A DNA stretch of 64,000 nucleotides from Rhabditophanes sp. KR3021 (GCA_963281155.1 CAUJLY010000001.1:6510001-6574000); one strand, 5' to 3'; counted from the stretch's first letter, positions 48,232 through 61,137 are shown. Translations and numbers: made by a program. Notes: generated from the sequence alone by a model not told the origin.

Positions 48232-51200
48232 ATGACCGTTCTTAACTCAAAACAACAAGCTATGGGAACAACTGCTACAATGGAAAAGCTCCAAGCTGCT
48301 TATTCTGAATTGCGTGGATGTGAAAAGTTCAATGTGGCTACATTGGAGGAAGTAAGTAATTCAAATAATGGCATCAATTAATGTCTTCTTTCAGGTCGTA
48401 AACGTGATGATTCATGGGACTGGACAGCTCCAAAAAACTGCTATGGAAGTCCTCAACGATATCAAGGCTGACGAAAGTGCGTGGGGTAAAGTGGATATCA
48501 TCTTGTCTAAGGGACAACTGCCTGAAGCCAAGCACTTTGCTCTTGGGTTGCTGGAAGACATGGTTTCAACGAAATGGAAGACTCTGCCTCGTGAACAATG
48601 TGATGGGATCAAGAGTTTCATCATATCTTTGATTCTCGATATCTGCAATGATCCCAACTTCGACAAAGGAGCTTCTCGGGTCTTCCTTCAAAAGCTAAAC
48701 TGCGTATTGGTTCAAGTGGTCAAGCAGGAATGGCCGGTGCATTGGCCTAACTTCATTCAAGAAATCGTCAACTCTTCTCGTGGAAATGAAAATTTGTGCG
48801 CCAATAATTTGTATGTATTGAGATTGTTGAGTGAAGAACTCTTTGAATTCGGAGGCGATCTAACAACTCAAAAAGCCGCTCATTTAAAAGTCCAATTTTG
48901 CGACCAGTTTGAGGGTGTCTTCAACCTCTGCTTTGATATTCTGAAAACATCTGGGACTGTTTCGTTGATTTCCTCAACTTTGGTTACTCTTAATCGCTTC
49001 CTTCAGTGGATTCCGATTGGGTACATCTTTGAGACTCAGATCATCAATGTAATTATTGAAAAATTCCTACCTCACCCTGCCTTCAGATCAGTTTCAATGA
49101 ATTGCTTGGCTGAAATCGCTAGTATTAATGTTGTTGGGAAAGGGCTCGAGTACGAAAACATGGTTCGCAGCATGTTGATCGGAACGATGTTGGTGATGAC
49201 TGAGCAAGTCCCGCTTTCTTTGGATTTTCCGACCTCTTACAAAATGGGGAAAGAAGAAGACCAGGCTTTTATTGGGAACTTCACAAGATTCCTCACAAAT
49301 TTCTTGAGGGAACATCATAAAATGGTTCTCATAATTAACGAGACTAATGACACAAGATCTTTGAAAGAAGCTCACATGTGCGCTCTGAGCTACCTCCTCA
49401 AGATATCTGAAATTGACGAGGTTGAAATTTTCAAAGTCTGCCTTGACTACTGGACTGAATTGTGCACGGAGCTCTTCCGCGAATCTCCATTTTCCTCGAA
49501 CGGTGGTGAAAGTCAATTGAGACTTTACAGTTTCGAGAACAACATCTCTTCGCCTAAAAGAGTTTATTATGGAAAGATTATTGGGGAATTGAGAAACCTG
49601 ATGATCAGTAAAATGGCTAAACCGGAAGAGGTTATCGTTGTTCTCAATGAAAACAATGAGCCTGTTAGAGAGTCAGTTAAAGACACCGACGCTATTGCCC
49701 TCTACAAGACTATGAAGGAAACTTTGGTCTACATGTGTCACTTGGACCCAACCGATACTGAGCGCCAGATGACTGAAAAGCTCCAAAAACAAGTGGACGG
49801 TTCTGAATGGTCTTGGTCCAATTTGTCAAGACTTTGCTGGGCTATCGGAAGTATCTCTGGGGCTATGCACGAAGATGACGAACGGCGCTTCCTCGTCACC
49901 GTAATCAGGGATTTGTTGGCTTTGTGTGAACAAAAGCGAGGAAAAGACAACAAGGCTGTTATTGCCTCCAACATCATGTATGTTGTCGGACAGTACCCAA
50001 GATTCCTCCGTGCTTTTTGGCGCTTTTTGAAAACTGTTATCAACAAACTCTTCGAGTTCATGCACGAAAGTCATGATGGAGTCCAAGATATGGCTTGCGA
50101 TACCTTCATCAAGATCGTCTACAAGACAAAGAAACACTTCACGACAGTTCAAAACAATGAAACTGTCCCATTCATTGACGAAATCATTCAAAATCTTTCT
50201 GGAGTCATTTGCGATCTCAACAGATCTCAAATTCACGTCTTTTATGAAGCCCTTGGGGTAATTGTGTCAACAGTTACAGACGAGGATGTTCAAAGGAAAT
50301 ACATCAGTGACATGTTCAACCTTCCTAATGCTATGTGGAGTGAAATCATCCAGAACATGAACGCCAATCCTAAGTATGTCAGTGACGCCCAAATTTTGGA
50401 CAATGTCATCAACATTTTGAAAACTTATGTTGCTTCCTGCAAATCAATTGGACATGCCTTTATCTACTTGCTTGAAGAAAGATTGGCTGACATGATGGGC
50501 ATGTATTACTCAATTTCTGCTACCTTGAGACAAGGAGCTTTGGACATGGGAGAATCTATTACTTCCCAACCTGGTTACAAGAACATGAAAGCGGTTCGAA
50601 AGGAGATTCTTACTCTTATTTCTGCTTGGGTCTCTAAATCACAAGATACTCAAATTGTGAAGGAAAAGTTCATGTCTGTAATCTACAGCAACGTCCTCGA
50701 AGATTACAGAGACTCTCAGCCATTCCTTAGAGAACCCAAAGTTTTGACACTTATGGGTATTATCTCTACACATCTCGGAACTTCAATGGCCGAATTTGTC
50801 AACGGAACCTTTGATTGTTTGTTTATGCCAACGCTCAACATGATTAACACTGACTTGATCGCCTATCCCGAACATAGAGTTAACTTCTATAAGTTCTTGT
50901 ACGCTATAACATGTTCCTGTCCAAAGGCAATTGTCGGCATTCCGCAAAATCAAATGGATGTTGTCCTTCAAGCCGTTATTTGGGGAGCTCAGCATCAAGT
51001 TCGCGAAGTAGCTGAGACTGCTATTGAACTTTTGAATGAGATTTTCGATGCTGCTTTGTTGCTTGAAATGCCCGCTAAGAAAGACTTCTTTGTTGGTCAC
51101 TACATTGTAGTTATGGAGTCGGTTCTCGGATTGGTTTGCGACAGAAATCAAGTACAATTCATTGGGTTATCCAAATTGTCCTTCTTCACTTGCAAACTCT

Positions 51201-51559
51201 TTTCAATTCCCGAATTTGAGTTGAAGTTTAGCTTGGACCCTGCTAATCCTACTGGCAGCAATGTCGATTATATCTATGGGATTGTGAACAACATATTTGC
51301 AATGTACATCAAGACATTGTCCGCCCAACAAATCGAAGTTACCGTCAAAGGTTTCTTTTCCTACAACCAAACGGAAAACAAAATGCGCGAGCATATCCGT
51401 GATTTCCTAATCCAAATGAAAAATGAATGTGGTGAAGATACAGCTGATCTTTTCCTTGAGGAGAGAAAGAGGGAAATCGAGAACCTCCAAGCTAACAAAA
51501 AGAAGATTCCTGGACTTGTTAATCCTAATGATGATGTTGCTGATGACGACATGTATTAA
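48232..51559 (+). CDS. XPO1: exportin-1 (CRM1) nuclear export receptor
   Basis: The RanGTP-dependent karyopherin that exports leucine-rich NES cargo through nuclear pores. Exons 48232-48351 and 48395-51559 (43-nt intron, phase 0) give 1094 residues; human is 1071. HEAT repeats run throughout. The CRIME-like N-terminus has V-N-V-M-I-H-G-T-G-Q and K-Q-E-W-P-V-H-W-P. The NES groove block has C-W-A-I-G-S-I-S-G-A-M-H, then L-C-E-Q-K-R-G-K-D-N-K, G-Q-Y-P-R-F-L-R-A and H-D-G-V-Q-D-M-A-C-D-T-F. The Cys in A-L-C-E-Q-K (codon 49925-49927) is the residue that leptomycin B modifies in sensitive species. The C-terminus has D-L-F-L-E-E-R and an acidic end. Coding sequence is much richer in G+C and in C-ending codons than its neighbours, fitting high expression. 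That composition creates long antisense shadow frames. Confidence 0.97.
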
Positions 51560-51630
51560 TTTGATCATCCCTTACAATCCTAATTTTTTATACGTAACAA
51601 ACCATCCTAATTTTATGTATGGAAACCTTA

Positions 51631-51636
51631 AATAAA
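51631..51636 (+). terminator. AATAAA polyadenylation signal, XPO1
   Basis: Hexamer 72 nt after the XPO1 stop. Confidence 0.6.
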
Positions 51637-51695
51637 TAAGTTCAATTTATTTACGATTTAATTATATTTTATTTTAATCCGAAATAAAAAGATTA

Positions 51696-51741
51696 CTCCA
51701 ATTGTTTTTTGTTATTACTCCAATTGTTTTTTGTTATTACT
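51696..51741. repeat. 22-bp direct repeat, two copies
   Basis: The segment CTCCAATTGTTTTTTGTTAT followed by TA is perfectly duplicated in tandem, and a third diverged copy (CACTTGTTTTCTCTTATT) follows. It lies between the converging XPO1 and LAPTM-like genes. Confidence 0.7.
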
Positions 51742-51852
51742 ACACTTGTTTTCTCTTATTGTCATACATACTTATGTTATATTATATAATGCAATTAATT
51801 TTGTGTAGACTTAACAGTACAATCCTCTGTATTATTTGTTTATTTATTTAGT

Positions 51853-52455
51853 TTATGCGATAGTTAAATCCATATCATTAGTATTTAGATTAAAGTCAAA
51901 TGACTCTCGGTCGGCTAAAAAACGTTGAAAGGCAAAGATGACGTGAAAACATAATATTTGATATCCAAATGCAATTATTATGGCTATTGCGACGAGGACT
52001 GCAAATGAATGGATTGCTCGTTGCAAATTGTCACTGATGTCTGTATAGTCGACCGATCCAAAATCAGTTGCCAGATGTTGAAGAAAAGATGGTGATGCAG
52101 TAGCTCCAATAATAAAAACTATGAAAATCAAAATAGTTAACACTATCGAAACAACTTGGAATATAAGGTAAGGAAGGACAAAGTTGCGTTTTTCTTTGTA
52201 AACTCCGTAGGCAAGAGATCCATACAAAGCTATTGCAAAAGCCGTCATTGTCCAGGAATAAAGCATAATTGTGGAGGAGCGAGTCATTGAATAAATTAAA
52301 TTAATTAATACAATTCCACATTGAATAGCCACAATTATTCTAGCAACAAGCTAAAGATCAAGATTAATTGAATTTGCTTATTAACATACCTTAACATGGA
52401 GTTTGCAAATATACAAATATTTCTTATCATTTTGATCGAAAACTCCTTCGCCCAT
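51853..52455 (-). CDS. LAPTM/DUF7027-like four-pass membrane protein
   Basis: Exons 52455-52390 and 52350-51853 (39-nt GTATGT...TTTAG intron, phase 0) give 187 residues. A polar start (M-G-E-G-V-F-D) leads to C-K-L-H-V-K, then four hydrophobic segments near residues 24-48, 52-72, 80-105 and 135-160. The loop before segment 3 has Y-G-V-Y-K-E-K-R-N-F-V-L-P-Y, and a larger polar loop separates segments 3 and 4. This layout and the Y-G...L-P-Y-L pattern recall the nematode LAPTM-related (lysosome-associated) family. The C-terminus is acidic and short, without clear PY sorting motifs. The family call is moderate and the topology call is firm. Confidence 0.72.
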
Positions 52456-55400
52456 TCTACACGATTTGGATAACAAACTTCTAAAATGAATAAATAATAA
52501 TTGAAAGCGATTTGAAATCCAAAGCTATTACAAATGACGAAATTTTTGTTAAGCTGATATTACCTTTTGTTGAGCTAAAAATAATACCATCATCCGTCCT
52601 ACCATCTCACATCCCATTTAGTTTATATTATTTATTGTTCCTTTCTAAACATTGAATCATCCAATCTCCCAAATCAAGATAGTTTACATAGCTGCCAATG
52701 GTTTACATATAATAAATGTAATATTATTAGTAGTAGTGAGCGAAATATCTAGATATAAAAAAAACTTCTCACTTCATGTTGAAGTCGTTTTATTGACACA
52801 CTTTATAAAATGGGGAGAAAGGGTAAAAAATTTGTTTGTAGTAGGATGGTGAGAAAAGAGGATACTACGATTTGACAAGTGACAAGGAGTTAATTGTTGT
52901 AAGCTTTTGATAATGATTTTTTGAATGTTTACAACAAAACTGCAAACAATGTACTATTTTGAAGGAAAGTTAATGCGATTAAATACCTAATTCATCCTTT
53001 AAATACTAATTTAACTTTAAACTTTTGTCTCAAAAGTATGTTTGATTGTAACTTTGACACTGATAATAATCACAGCCTAAACCAGTTTATAAATTAATTG
53101 TGTTATAAGTTCTGCTGTATCCAAATTATTATTTCTGATTTTACCACCCTACAGCCATCCATCATCAAGGTAATTTGAGAGCATTTGAATTGTTAAATAC
53201 AAAAGTATTTATTTCCATGTGTTTAAAGCAATTTAATATATACTCAATTTTATAAATGAACAATTTTTATAAACAAATTTTTTAGTCATGCTTTGTTTAT
53301 TTACCAACCATGTTAAATTATTACTTTTATTTAAAATCTACAATTTAAACTTATATTTTTAAATAAATTGTAAAAACGAGCTAAAAATATTTAAAATTCA
53401 TCAATCTCCTAAGCTTACTTTTTCTTCTTATTAAGTATGATATAAATAAATAGTGGTAGTGGTATGTTAATGATCGTTTACATAATATGATAGAAAAAGA
53501 AATAAGCCTTTTATATAAATACAATTTAAATTACAATTATATTTTAATACTTATGCACCCGCTAAATCTTCTTTACCAAGAAACCTTTGCCTCCGATGTT
53601 CTTTAATTTTGTGTTAGAGTAGTTGTTATTAAACTTTTAGCACCTTTCTTATTATAAATATAGGTGCGGGGTCGTTTGTTTAACAAAAAATAATTGGGAA
53701 TTACAAATTTTGAGAATATTTTGATCTGCTTTTTCATAACAAATACCACCCACACTTAAATGTCCATTATAATTAATGCAAATAACTTCGATTTACACCT
53801 CTCTTAATCTAAAAGCATTTAGAAACTTTCTACAAATATGTAGATGTTGAATTTATTCAAAAAATGTATGCGAAACATATATTCAAAAAATGTATTATGT
53901 ATTTGCCTCTTCACGTAACTAAAAGAAATACTCTACTAAAAAAGAAATTTGCAGGCATACTACTTTTTATATTATTATTTTGCAACTATTTCGACGAACA
54001 AATTATTGTATAAATTGTTTAAAAAATTGTTCAAAAGTGGTTGTACTTTTGTAATAGTGAAAAGGTAAACTCATAACTATTTAATTATATTGACTAAAAG
54101 AGTATGTATATTCAAATTATTATTTCTACAAATGACGTTTTATGTAATTGCTATACTGTTCTTTTAAAGGACTTTCATGCATTTAATCATATTTTATTTA
54201 TTAAATCAGTTCACAAATTTGAGAGACATAATAATACGTATAAGATGCGTGGTATTTTGTAAATAATTATTTGCATTTATACAAGGATACATTCTCGTTA
54301 AACTAGCAATTAGAGAAATATTTTAAACCCACAATTTACTTTATATCCCTTATATATTATAATAATCAAAGAATAACGTTTACATAATTTTGGACGTTAA
54401 AAACGTTTTGGGAATGATAAAGCAGAGAACTTAATTATTCATTCATTAACTACTGCCTTTTCGTTGACTCTTCTTCCTTCCTATTTTGTCAAGCTGTCAA
54501 CAACCAACAAAACTACTTTGATGGCTTTTCAAAAACCAAAATATCTATTTAGACTAATATGTATTTAGTTTATTTACGTTATTTGGTCTCTATTTCCTAC
54601 CTACTAATTCCAATAAAATGGTGTCCAGCTAATTTATAAACTTCTAATTACGGTCCCCTAAAAAGAAGAGCATCAAGTAAAAAAAGTTGCCACAGGCTTT
54701 AACAAACGATCCCTCACTGGCTACTGCCAAACGAGCCTTCAAACCAGTGATATTATATGTACACTTTCCTTCTTTTTCTTCTTCCTCGATAATCTTTTTA
54801 AATATGCAACTACAACATATTTCCTTTTAATGCTATATCTGTTTGATACATATATTATTTTATGTGTGGCATGGCCAACAGAATAAGATGGGGGAAAAGA
54901 GCAGGCAAGTTTGGTAAAGGCCTTACTTTATGCACAATTAGGTTTTTTACTGACTGTCTTATCTAATTTGAATTCAAACTTTTTACTCTTAATTATTCAA
55001 AACAATTTGCTCTTTCTTTTAATAAGAAGAGATAATTCTTCAATTTGGGAGAAGTTAAGGAACTTCTAATTATGTTTTGCTATCGATGAGCTTTTATTTT
55101 TGTCAACTCATGGTAGTGTTAAATCATGTTAGCAAGTAGAAAATTATGTATTGGCATGACACATCCTTTCCAAATACCCAAATGCAAGAAAGGGAGGAAA
55201 TCCTTAGTTCACAGAAGTGTAACATATGCAACTAGTGTATGTCCATTTATAACCTGATGCCATAAATGATGTTATTGGTTGTTCGTGCATGATAATTCAA
55301 TTTTGATAAAGTGTCGCAAAACACCATATTAGGTAATATTCTGCAGTTTTTTTAAATATTAAACAGATATTATCTCAAAAGTGGATAAGCATCCCTTCTT

Positions 55401-57004
55401 CCAAACATAATGGAAAAGTTTGTGAAAAAGAGATTCTTATACACACAGCTTTATTTAGACTACGATTGCCCTATCATGGTGATAGTTATTTTAACAAAAA
55501 TGTAATAGCATAACGTGCAGTATAATGTGATTACTTCTTCCAAATCTAATTTGTTGCCATTACTCATATGAACTTTTTGTCAATTTATTGGTAGTGTCAA
55601 ATTAGTTCTATTTAAATTAATCACATTTAGAGATTTAGATTGTAAGACTGATTTGGTTCGAAATTGGCTATTTATTAATGATTTTGTGTTTTTCCAATGT
55701 GACATTAAATATATTTATTTTTGGCAAGTATTACTTATTACCTGGTCTTTTATAGCATTTATTGGATATTATTTTGTCGATTGTTTAAAGGTCTTTTTAT
55801 TGAGTAGGCAAATAATTTGGTGCGCCCAATGTTCAGGGAAACATTTAAAATTCTATTGACAGCTTCTGTCCAACTTTTTCCCCATTTTATTTAAAATAGT
55901 AAATTTAGAGGTAATCCCTTAATTGAATGTATTGCGCATAATAAATGATTTATTCATGACACTCTCAAAAAACACTCCTCAGTGCTACTGTTACCTTAAC
56001 CAAATACAGAAACAGAAGTGATATATTTGTTTGGTTACATCATCTTTGTGTAAATTACATATATCCATCCGTGTAGCGCCCTTTTAAGAGATTCCTTGAC
56101 AAATTTAAACAAACACTACTTGGATGATTAAAAGAGTGTTTTGGATGGGGATATATGTGTGTGATGGATATTTTTTGTGAATTAAGACAAATTTATACAT
56201 GTACTTTTTGATATTAAATTCATAATAAAAAGAAAATAAAATAATAATAGTAGACACCACTTTACCATTTGAAGATGTTTAATAAAAAATGTTGTGTTCC
56301 AAACATATTCGCATTCGTCGTCATCATAATATTATGCATACCTTTATTTTGATTCATATTTATTTGAACAGAAAAAGTTATTACATTATCCACAATAATA
56401 CAATCACGTCATGCCACAATTTGCTTTTTTTCATAAAAATTCATTTTGATATTGAAAAGAATTCATTTTGATATTAAAAGGATTTGTTTTTGATGTTAAA
56501 AAGATTCATTTCACATACTATACATCATTTTTTCGCTATTTTAAATTTTTGATTAACAAGCATGCAAAAAATCAAAACCCTCTTTCACATACAATTTATA
56601 TGGATATGTATTTGTTTTATAAATAGCTAAACAATTTCGTTGTCTCTAAAACAAAAATTGTACAAATTCATAACATCATATTCTTTTCAGTTGGTAATGC
56701 AATATTTTGGATAACATTTAGCCAACATATAGACAATAATTTACTTACATCGGTTTTGTCTATTGGAAACTATTTATTTTAACATTGGCAACAAGTTCTT
56801 TTGGAAACAATTTATTTTAATCACTTTGATGGTCTGATCTTTGCATGGAGTGTGCAGATAGGAAATAAAAAGTAATTAAAAGATATTGATAGGCCCGACA
56901 CCTTGTGTGGTAACGTTATTTAAAAGTTTGTTTTGAGCTAAAGGACGTGACGTATTTTGTGTCTCTATTTTGTCAAAGTTGAAGCCATCTAATTATCTAA
57001 AACA
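52456..57004. other. large gene-free stretch between LAPTM-like gene and RasGRP
   Basis: 4.5 kb, A+T-rich. An open but ATG-less plus frame at about 54660-54885 and a hydrophobic frame at 55653-55859 were judged chance. A diverged repeat of about 21 bp lies near 56440-56510. The distal part probably holds the RasGRP promoter. Confidence 0.5.
56440..56512. repeat. imperfect tandem repeat, about 21-22 bp x 3-4
   Basis: Repeated units of the form (A/T)TTCATTTTGATATT(G/A)AAAAG, with the later copies drifting to TTGTTTTTGATGTTAAAAAG. Confidence 0.55.
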
Positions 57005-60000
57005 ATGGCAGAAGAACCAGCGTCACCAACTTTTTTATTACAATATTACAAACAATATCAGGAATCCACTCAAATTCAGGAAAACATTACCTCACGTGAA
57101 CCAACCAAAATTTTTGATGAATCTAGATTATTTAATTTAAATGAACTTTGTCTTGTATCAAGTCACGTTTTTCAGCAATGGTTAGAAGCAAAGAAAGAAG
57201 AAGATTTGGGAGAAAATGAATTCTTAAATGTTGAGGACCTCTTTCCTGAATCTTTATTTATTAATGCAGAATGGCTGGTTAATGATTTGAGTGAAATTAT
57301 GGCTCAATTCATTGAGTTGTTTCAGGTACAAAGTGTAATTATTTTAAAAATTATTTTTTAGGACAAATCAAATAACTGCACCAAAAAAGGTATTTGCTTA
57401 TCAGTTGCATATTGGATCAAAAAATTTCCAGCTCATTTCGATGCCTGTCCACAAATGTTTAAGCTTGTTTCAAGGTTAAAAGAACTAGCAGTAGAAGATG
57501 GGCTAAACGATAGGTTATTGGTTTCTTTAGACACAGATTCAATGTAATTAATTAAATCACATCCAATAAATAATTATTTTAGACCGTCTTATGACTGGAT
57601 CCGATCAGTATCACTAAAAAATCCCATCTCCAAACAAATCTCACTTGCATTCCATGAATGTGAAGCACAACAATTAGCACTAGCTATTTGCCATATTGAC
57701 TACAAATCACTAAGTAGGGTAACTACAAATGATCTCAAAAAGTATATTAAATCGGGAAGGATTGAAGATTCTTCGGCCTTGCAAAAGTCAATAGCTTTAT
57801 TTAATGTAAGTTCGGCTTAATTTAAAGTAAATAGTTTTTTAGAACATTTCCAACTGGATTCAATGGATGATTTTATCCAAAACAACAGCTAAACAGCGTT
57901 CCATTACAATTACACAAGTTGTTGATATAGGAAAGTGTCTTTTAACATCTCGAAACTACAATTCATTGATGGCTGTAATCGGCGGAGTTTCTCATTCAAA
58001 TATTAATCGCCTTCAGAAAACACAAAATCTCCTTCCTACTGAGACAAAAACAGAACTTGCCAGGCTAACGAATCTACTATCTATGCAGAACAACTTCGTT
58101 GAGTATCGGAAACACATGAAAAAAGAAAATGAATGTGTTAGCCCCATCCCAATAATGTAAGCACATGACGTGAAATATTGTTAATGTTGTTAATAATATT
58201 GTGTGGCATGTGTTTTAAGACTCGTTTCGATACACTTTAATTGACGTCATAATCCATACTTAAGCTCTATTTGTTAGTCTGTCTAATATGAACTTTTTTA
58301 GGGGAGTTCACATGAAAGATTTGATACAATTGAATGTTGTTGGTGGGTTTGATTTTGTCAAGACAGGGGAAATAAATCTAAGAAAGTTTTTCCAATTAGC
58401 GGAAGTATTGTCGCATTTTTTGGGTGTAAAGAAAAATAGACATAATTTGGGAGATGCAAATCATGATCTAATTAATACGTTAAAGATGTCTTTTGATATG
58501 AGTTTCAACGAAGAGGACTTGTATTCGCTTTCATTGAAAAAAGAACCGAAGAACTTATTCTCATTCAATAACAATTCAAAAACAATTGTATTTGCAGATT
58601 GGGCAAGTGGAATTGACTCGACACCAGACAAAGAAGACATTCAACGACACACTGCAGCTATGGTAGAAGCCGTTTTCAAACATTACGATCACGACAAAGA
58701 CAATTCAATTTCAGCAGAGGAATTTCAAGTGATTGTTGGTAACTTTCCCTTCATAGATCCTTTCAAAAGTATTGACAATGATGGAAATGGACGAATCAGC
58801 AGAACGGAACTGTTCAACTGTGAGTAGAAGGGAACAAAAAATTTTTATTAAAATTAAAAGGGAGCATCAAAATACTTATTAAACCTCACAAGCCATTTTG
58901 AGATCGAACATTATTTTAACCACGATATTAGAAACAATCATGTATTTTTGTGATTGAGTAGATGAACTTGGACCATCATATTTTTGTCATGACCACAGTG
59001 TGTATGACAAGTGGTAAAATAGTCTGCAGAAAGAGACTGTTGAGGTTGATTTACATTTCTAGCATTATAATTTCTAGGCCAATAATTCTTAGCGAACCTA
59101 AGAAACGGAGTTATCATATTCCTTTGCTTAACCCAACATCATTAAACATTATGCACATATCAGCAAAGTATCTTAAAATTGTTGCTTCATCTAAAGTTTT
59201 TCGACAAAACAGTTGCTTTAAACGGATGAGGTCGTTTAATTCTTGTCCCAACTCAAATACTTCACTTTTATTGACAAATACCTTGGTGAAATCAGGCGTC
59301 ACCTTATTTAAAAAAGCTTCAGTATATATTTTTTCAAGACTTTTATTAATATACAATATTTATCTCCAGATTTTATGGACTTCAATCAAAAAAGTTTGAA
59401 ATTAAGAAGTGGCTTTAAACATAACTTCCACGAAACAACTTTTCTGACTCCTACAATGTGTGGCCATTGTTCTAAGCTACTCTGGGGACTGATTAGGCAA
59501 GGATATAAATGCAAAGATTGTGGGCAATCTGTTCATAGTCATTGTAAAGATTACGTTGTTGTTGAATGTAGAAGATTTCCAAACATAACACCAAAGAAGA
59601 CATCCTCTACCTCAAGTAGTTCTGATATTCCCGTTGACGCTGCCGAAGACCCAAAACCAGTATACGAGGAAATATACGGGACTTCGGAAAAACAAAAGAA
59701 AATCGGACGATTTAATTATTATAACAAATGGAAGTCCCGTACTGTTAGTACTGTCTCCGAAGCCGGATCTCTTTCCCCAGAACCATTCTCTAATAAAGCA
59801 AGCACGGATGACGAACAAAATGAAAATGTGAACCACAATAGGGGAACAAGCCAGCAAAAGCGAATTCAGACAAGAATGAGATCTGAGACAGTGGATTATT
59901 ACCAGTAGGTCAATTGAATTATGTCGTCTGTTGCTTGTCTTGTCCTTGTTTGTAAAGAAATATTGTGTAGGTGTAACAATAAGCTAACAAATTGATACCT

Positions 60001-60387
60001 TAAATGCTTTCCCTGATAAATAAGTAATACGTATTTTATACCTTGTGAACCTGTCCGTGAATTGTCTTTAAAGTGCATAATGAACATACTACACACATTA
60101 TTTATGCTCAAGGTTTTCTGGTGATCTAAAGTTAACACTTTGCTAGAGTCAACAAGAATATTCTAATAACACGACACCACATACCATCACAATTATAAGT
60201 CCCTGTTAATGATATTCTGTAAGCTTTAATAATAACCCTAAAGAATGCTTCTGCTTAATTTTTTGTTTGCCTCTAAATTTTGTTAATCAAGTAATTATTG
60301 TTATTTTCCAGAACAAAATCCTTGGACTATGATGCATCTGTTGGGGTAGCTACTTTGGCACTTGAAGAAGTATTTGATTCCGATTAA
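57005..60387 (+). CDS. RasGRP-type Ras guanine nucleotide exchange factor
   Basis: Activates Ras/Rap by GDP release and is recruited to membranes by diacylglycerol. Exons join in phase: 57005-57325, 57362-57543, 57583-57805, 57843-58156, 58302-58819, 59370-59904 and 60312-60387, giving 722 residues. Order: N-terminal REM (residues about 1-160); CDC25 catalytic domain (about 170-415), including N-Y-N-S-L-M-A-V-I-G-G and P-I-M-G-V-H-M-K-D-L; two EF hands near 470-515 (D-H-D-K-D-N-S and D-N-D-G-N-G-R); and a C1 domain near 525-575 starting H-N-F-H-E and containing C-G-H-C, C-K-D-C and H-C-K-D-Y. The second EF loop is complete; both look able to bind Ca2+. The last intron's GT lies inside the triplets CAG TAG, so intron retention would stop translation at once. 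The likely ortholog is nematode rgef-1. Confidence 0.94.
58820..59369 (+). other. RasGRP intron (550 nt) with antisense open frames
   Basis: GTGAGT donor and CTCCAG acceptor, phase 1. It carries two adjoining minus-strand open pieces in different frames (59356-59114 and about 59108-58937) with protein-like composition; see findings. Confidence 0.6.
59905..60311 (+). other. RasGRP last intron (407 nt)
   Basis: GTAGGT donor and TTCCAG acceptor, phase 2. Nothing recognisable inside. Confidence 0.6.
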
Positions 60388-60437
60388 AAAATTTATTCTC
60401 TTTCATATTGAAATATCTCTTTTATTATTTATGCGGG

Positions 60438-60443
60438 AATAAA
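60438..60443 (+). terminator. AATAAA polyadenylation signal, RasGRP
   Basis: Hexamer about 50 nt after the RasGRP stop. Confidence 0.6.
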
Positions 60444-60811
60444 GTTATTTCGAACTTTAATGTGTTTTTATGAATATCTTTTATAAATAGTTTATTCTGT
60501 ACATATATTAAAAAAGCTGCCAAAGTTTGGTTTTGAGACCATTATATTATAGGTAAGAATATTTGCGCCAAATGATTCTTTCAAATACACATTGTGTATC
60601 TCTAAAATGCTTCTACAAGGTAGGCAAAGTTATTTTAATTGATATCACCATTTTATTTTATTTGTAAGTAAAAAACAGATGACATACAAATCTTCAAATA
60701 AGTTTGTAAAAACTAACAGCGTTGTTTTGTAGCTTTAAAGCTTTTTTACAAGATAGGCTAGAGACTTACATATAAAAGCATTTATGATTTTTTAAAGGCA
60801 AAATTTGGGTG

Positions 60812-61079
60812 TCACACAAATATTTTAAAAATATATGAAGAAAACATTTTACGCAATTTTAAATAGCTTATTTTCTTCAAATTCGGCCGAAATTGAAAGA
60901 TAACACTTGGTTCTGATTCCACAGCAACTCCCATATTAACAACATTTGTTATGCCATCAACTAGTTTAACTTTTTTTAAATGTAACTTAGTTCGCAACAC
61001 AAGCTAAATTAAACCCAACTCGACCGTCCACACTTTTACCAAGAATGTCTTTGCAAAATTGGAATTCCGCCTCTCCCAT
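60812..61079 (-). CDS. putative small gene divergent from RRP9
   Basis: An ATG at 61079 opens M-G-E-A-E-F-Q-F-C-K-D-I-L-G and stays open to N-L-A-C-V-A-N before a stop near 60990. Beginning just after a TTTAG at 61005 or so, a different frame is open to 60812, with protein-like composition (K-L-V-D-G-I-T-N-V-V-N-M-G-V-A-V). The two would join only through a 28-nt intron, shorter than any other here, or after a one-base correction. No family recognised. It faces away from RRP9 across about 58 nt. Confidence 0.3.
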
Positions 61080-61137
61080 TCGAATATAAAAAGACACCAC
61101 TACCTATTGTAATTCGCCATTTTTACATCTGCCAACG

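Noticed and set aside
49094..50236. Long antisense frames within XPO1
   Set aside because: They are shadows of the G+C-rich XPO1 codons, with no independent start context or family.
54660..54885. Plus-strand stretch open for about 74 codons
   Set aside because: It has no start codon, a long Phe run from a TTC tract, and no matching donor or acceptor pair or known motif.
55653..55859. Hydrophobic 68-codon frame
   Set aside because: It has no ATG start, no splice partners and a composition expected by chance in A+T-rich DNA.
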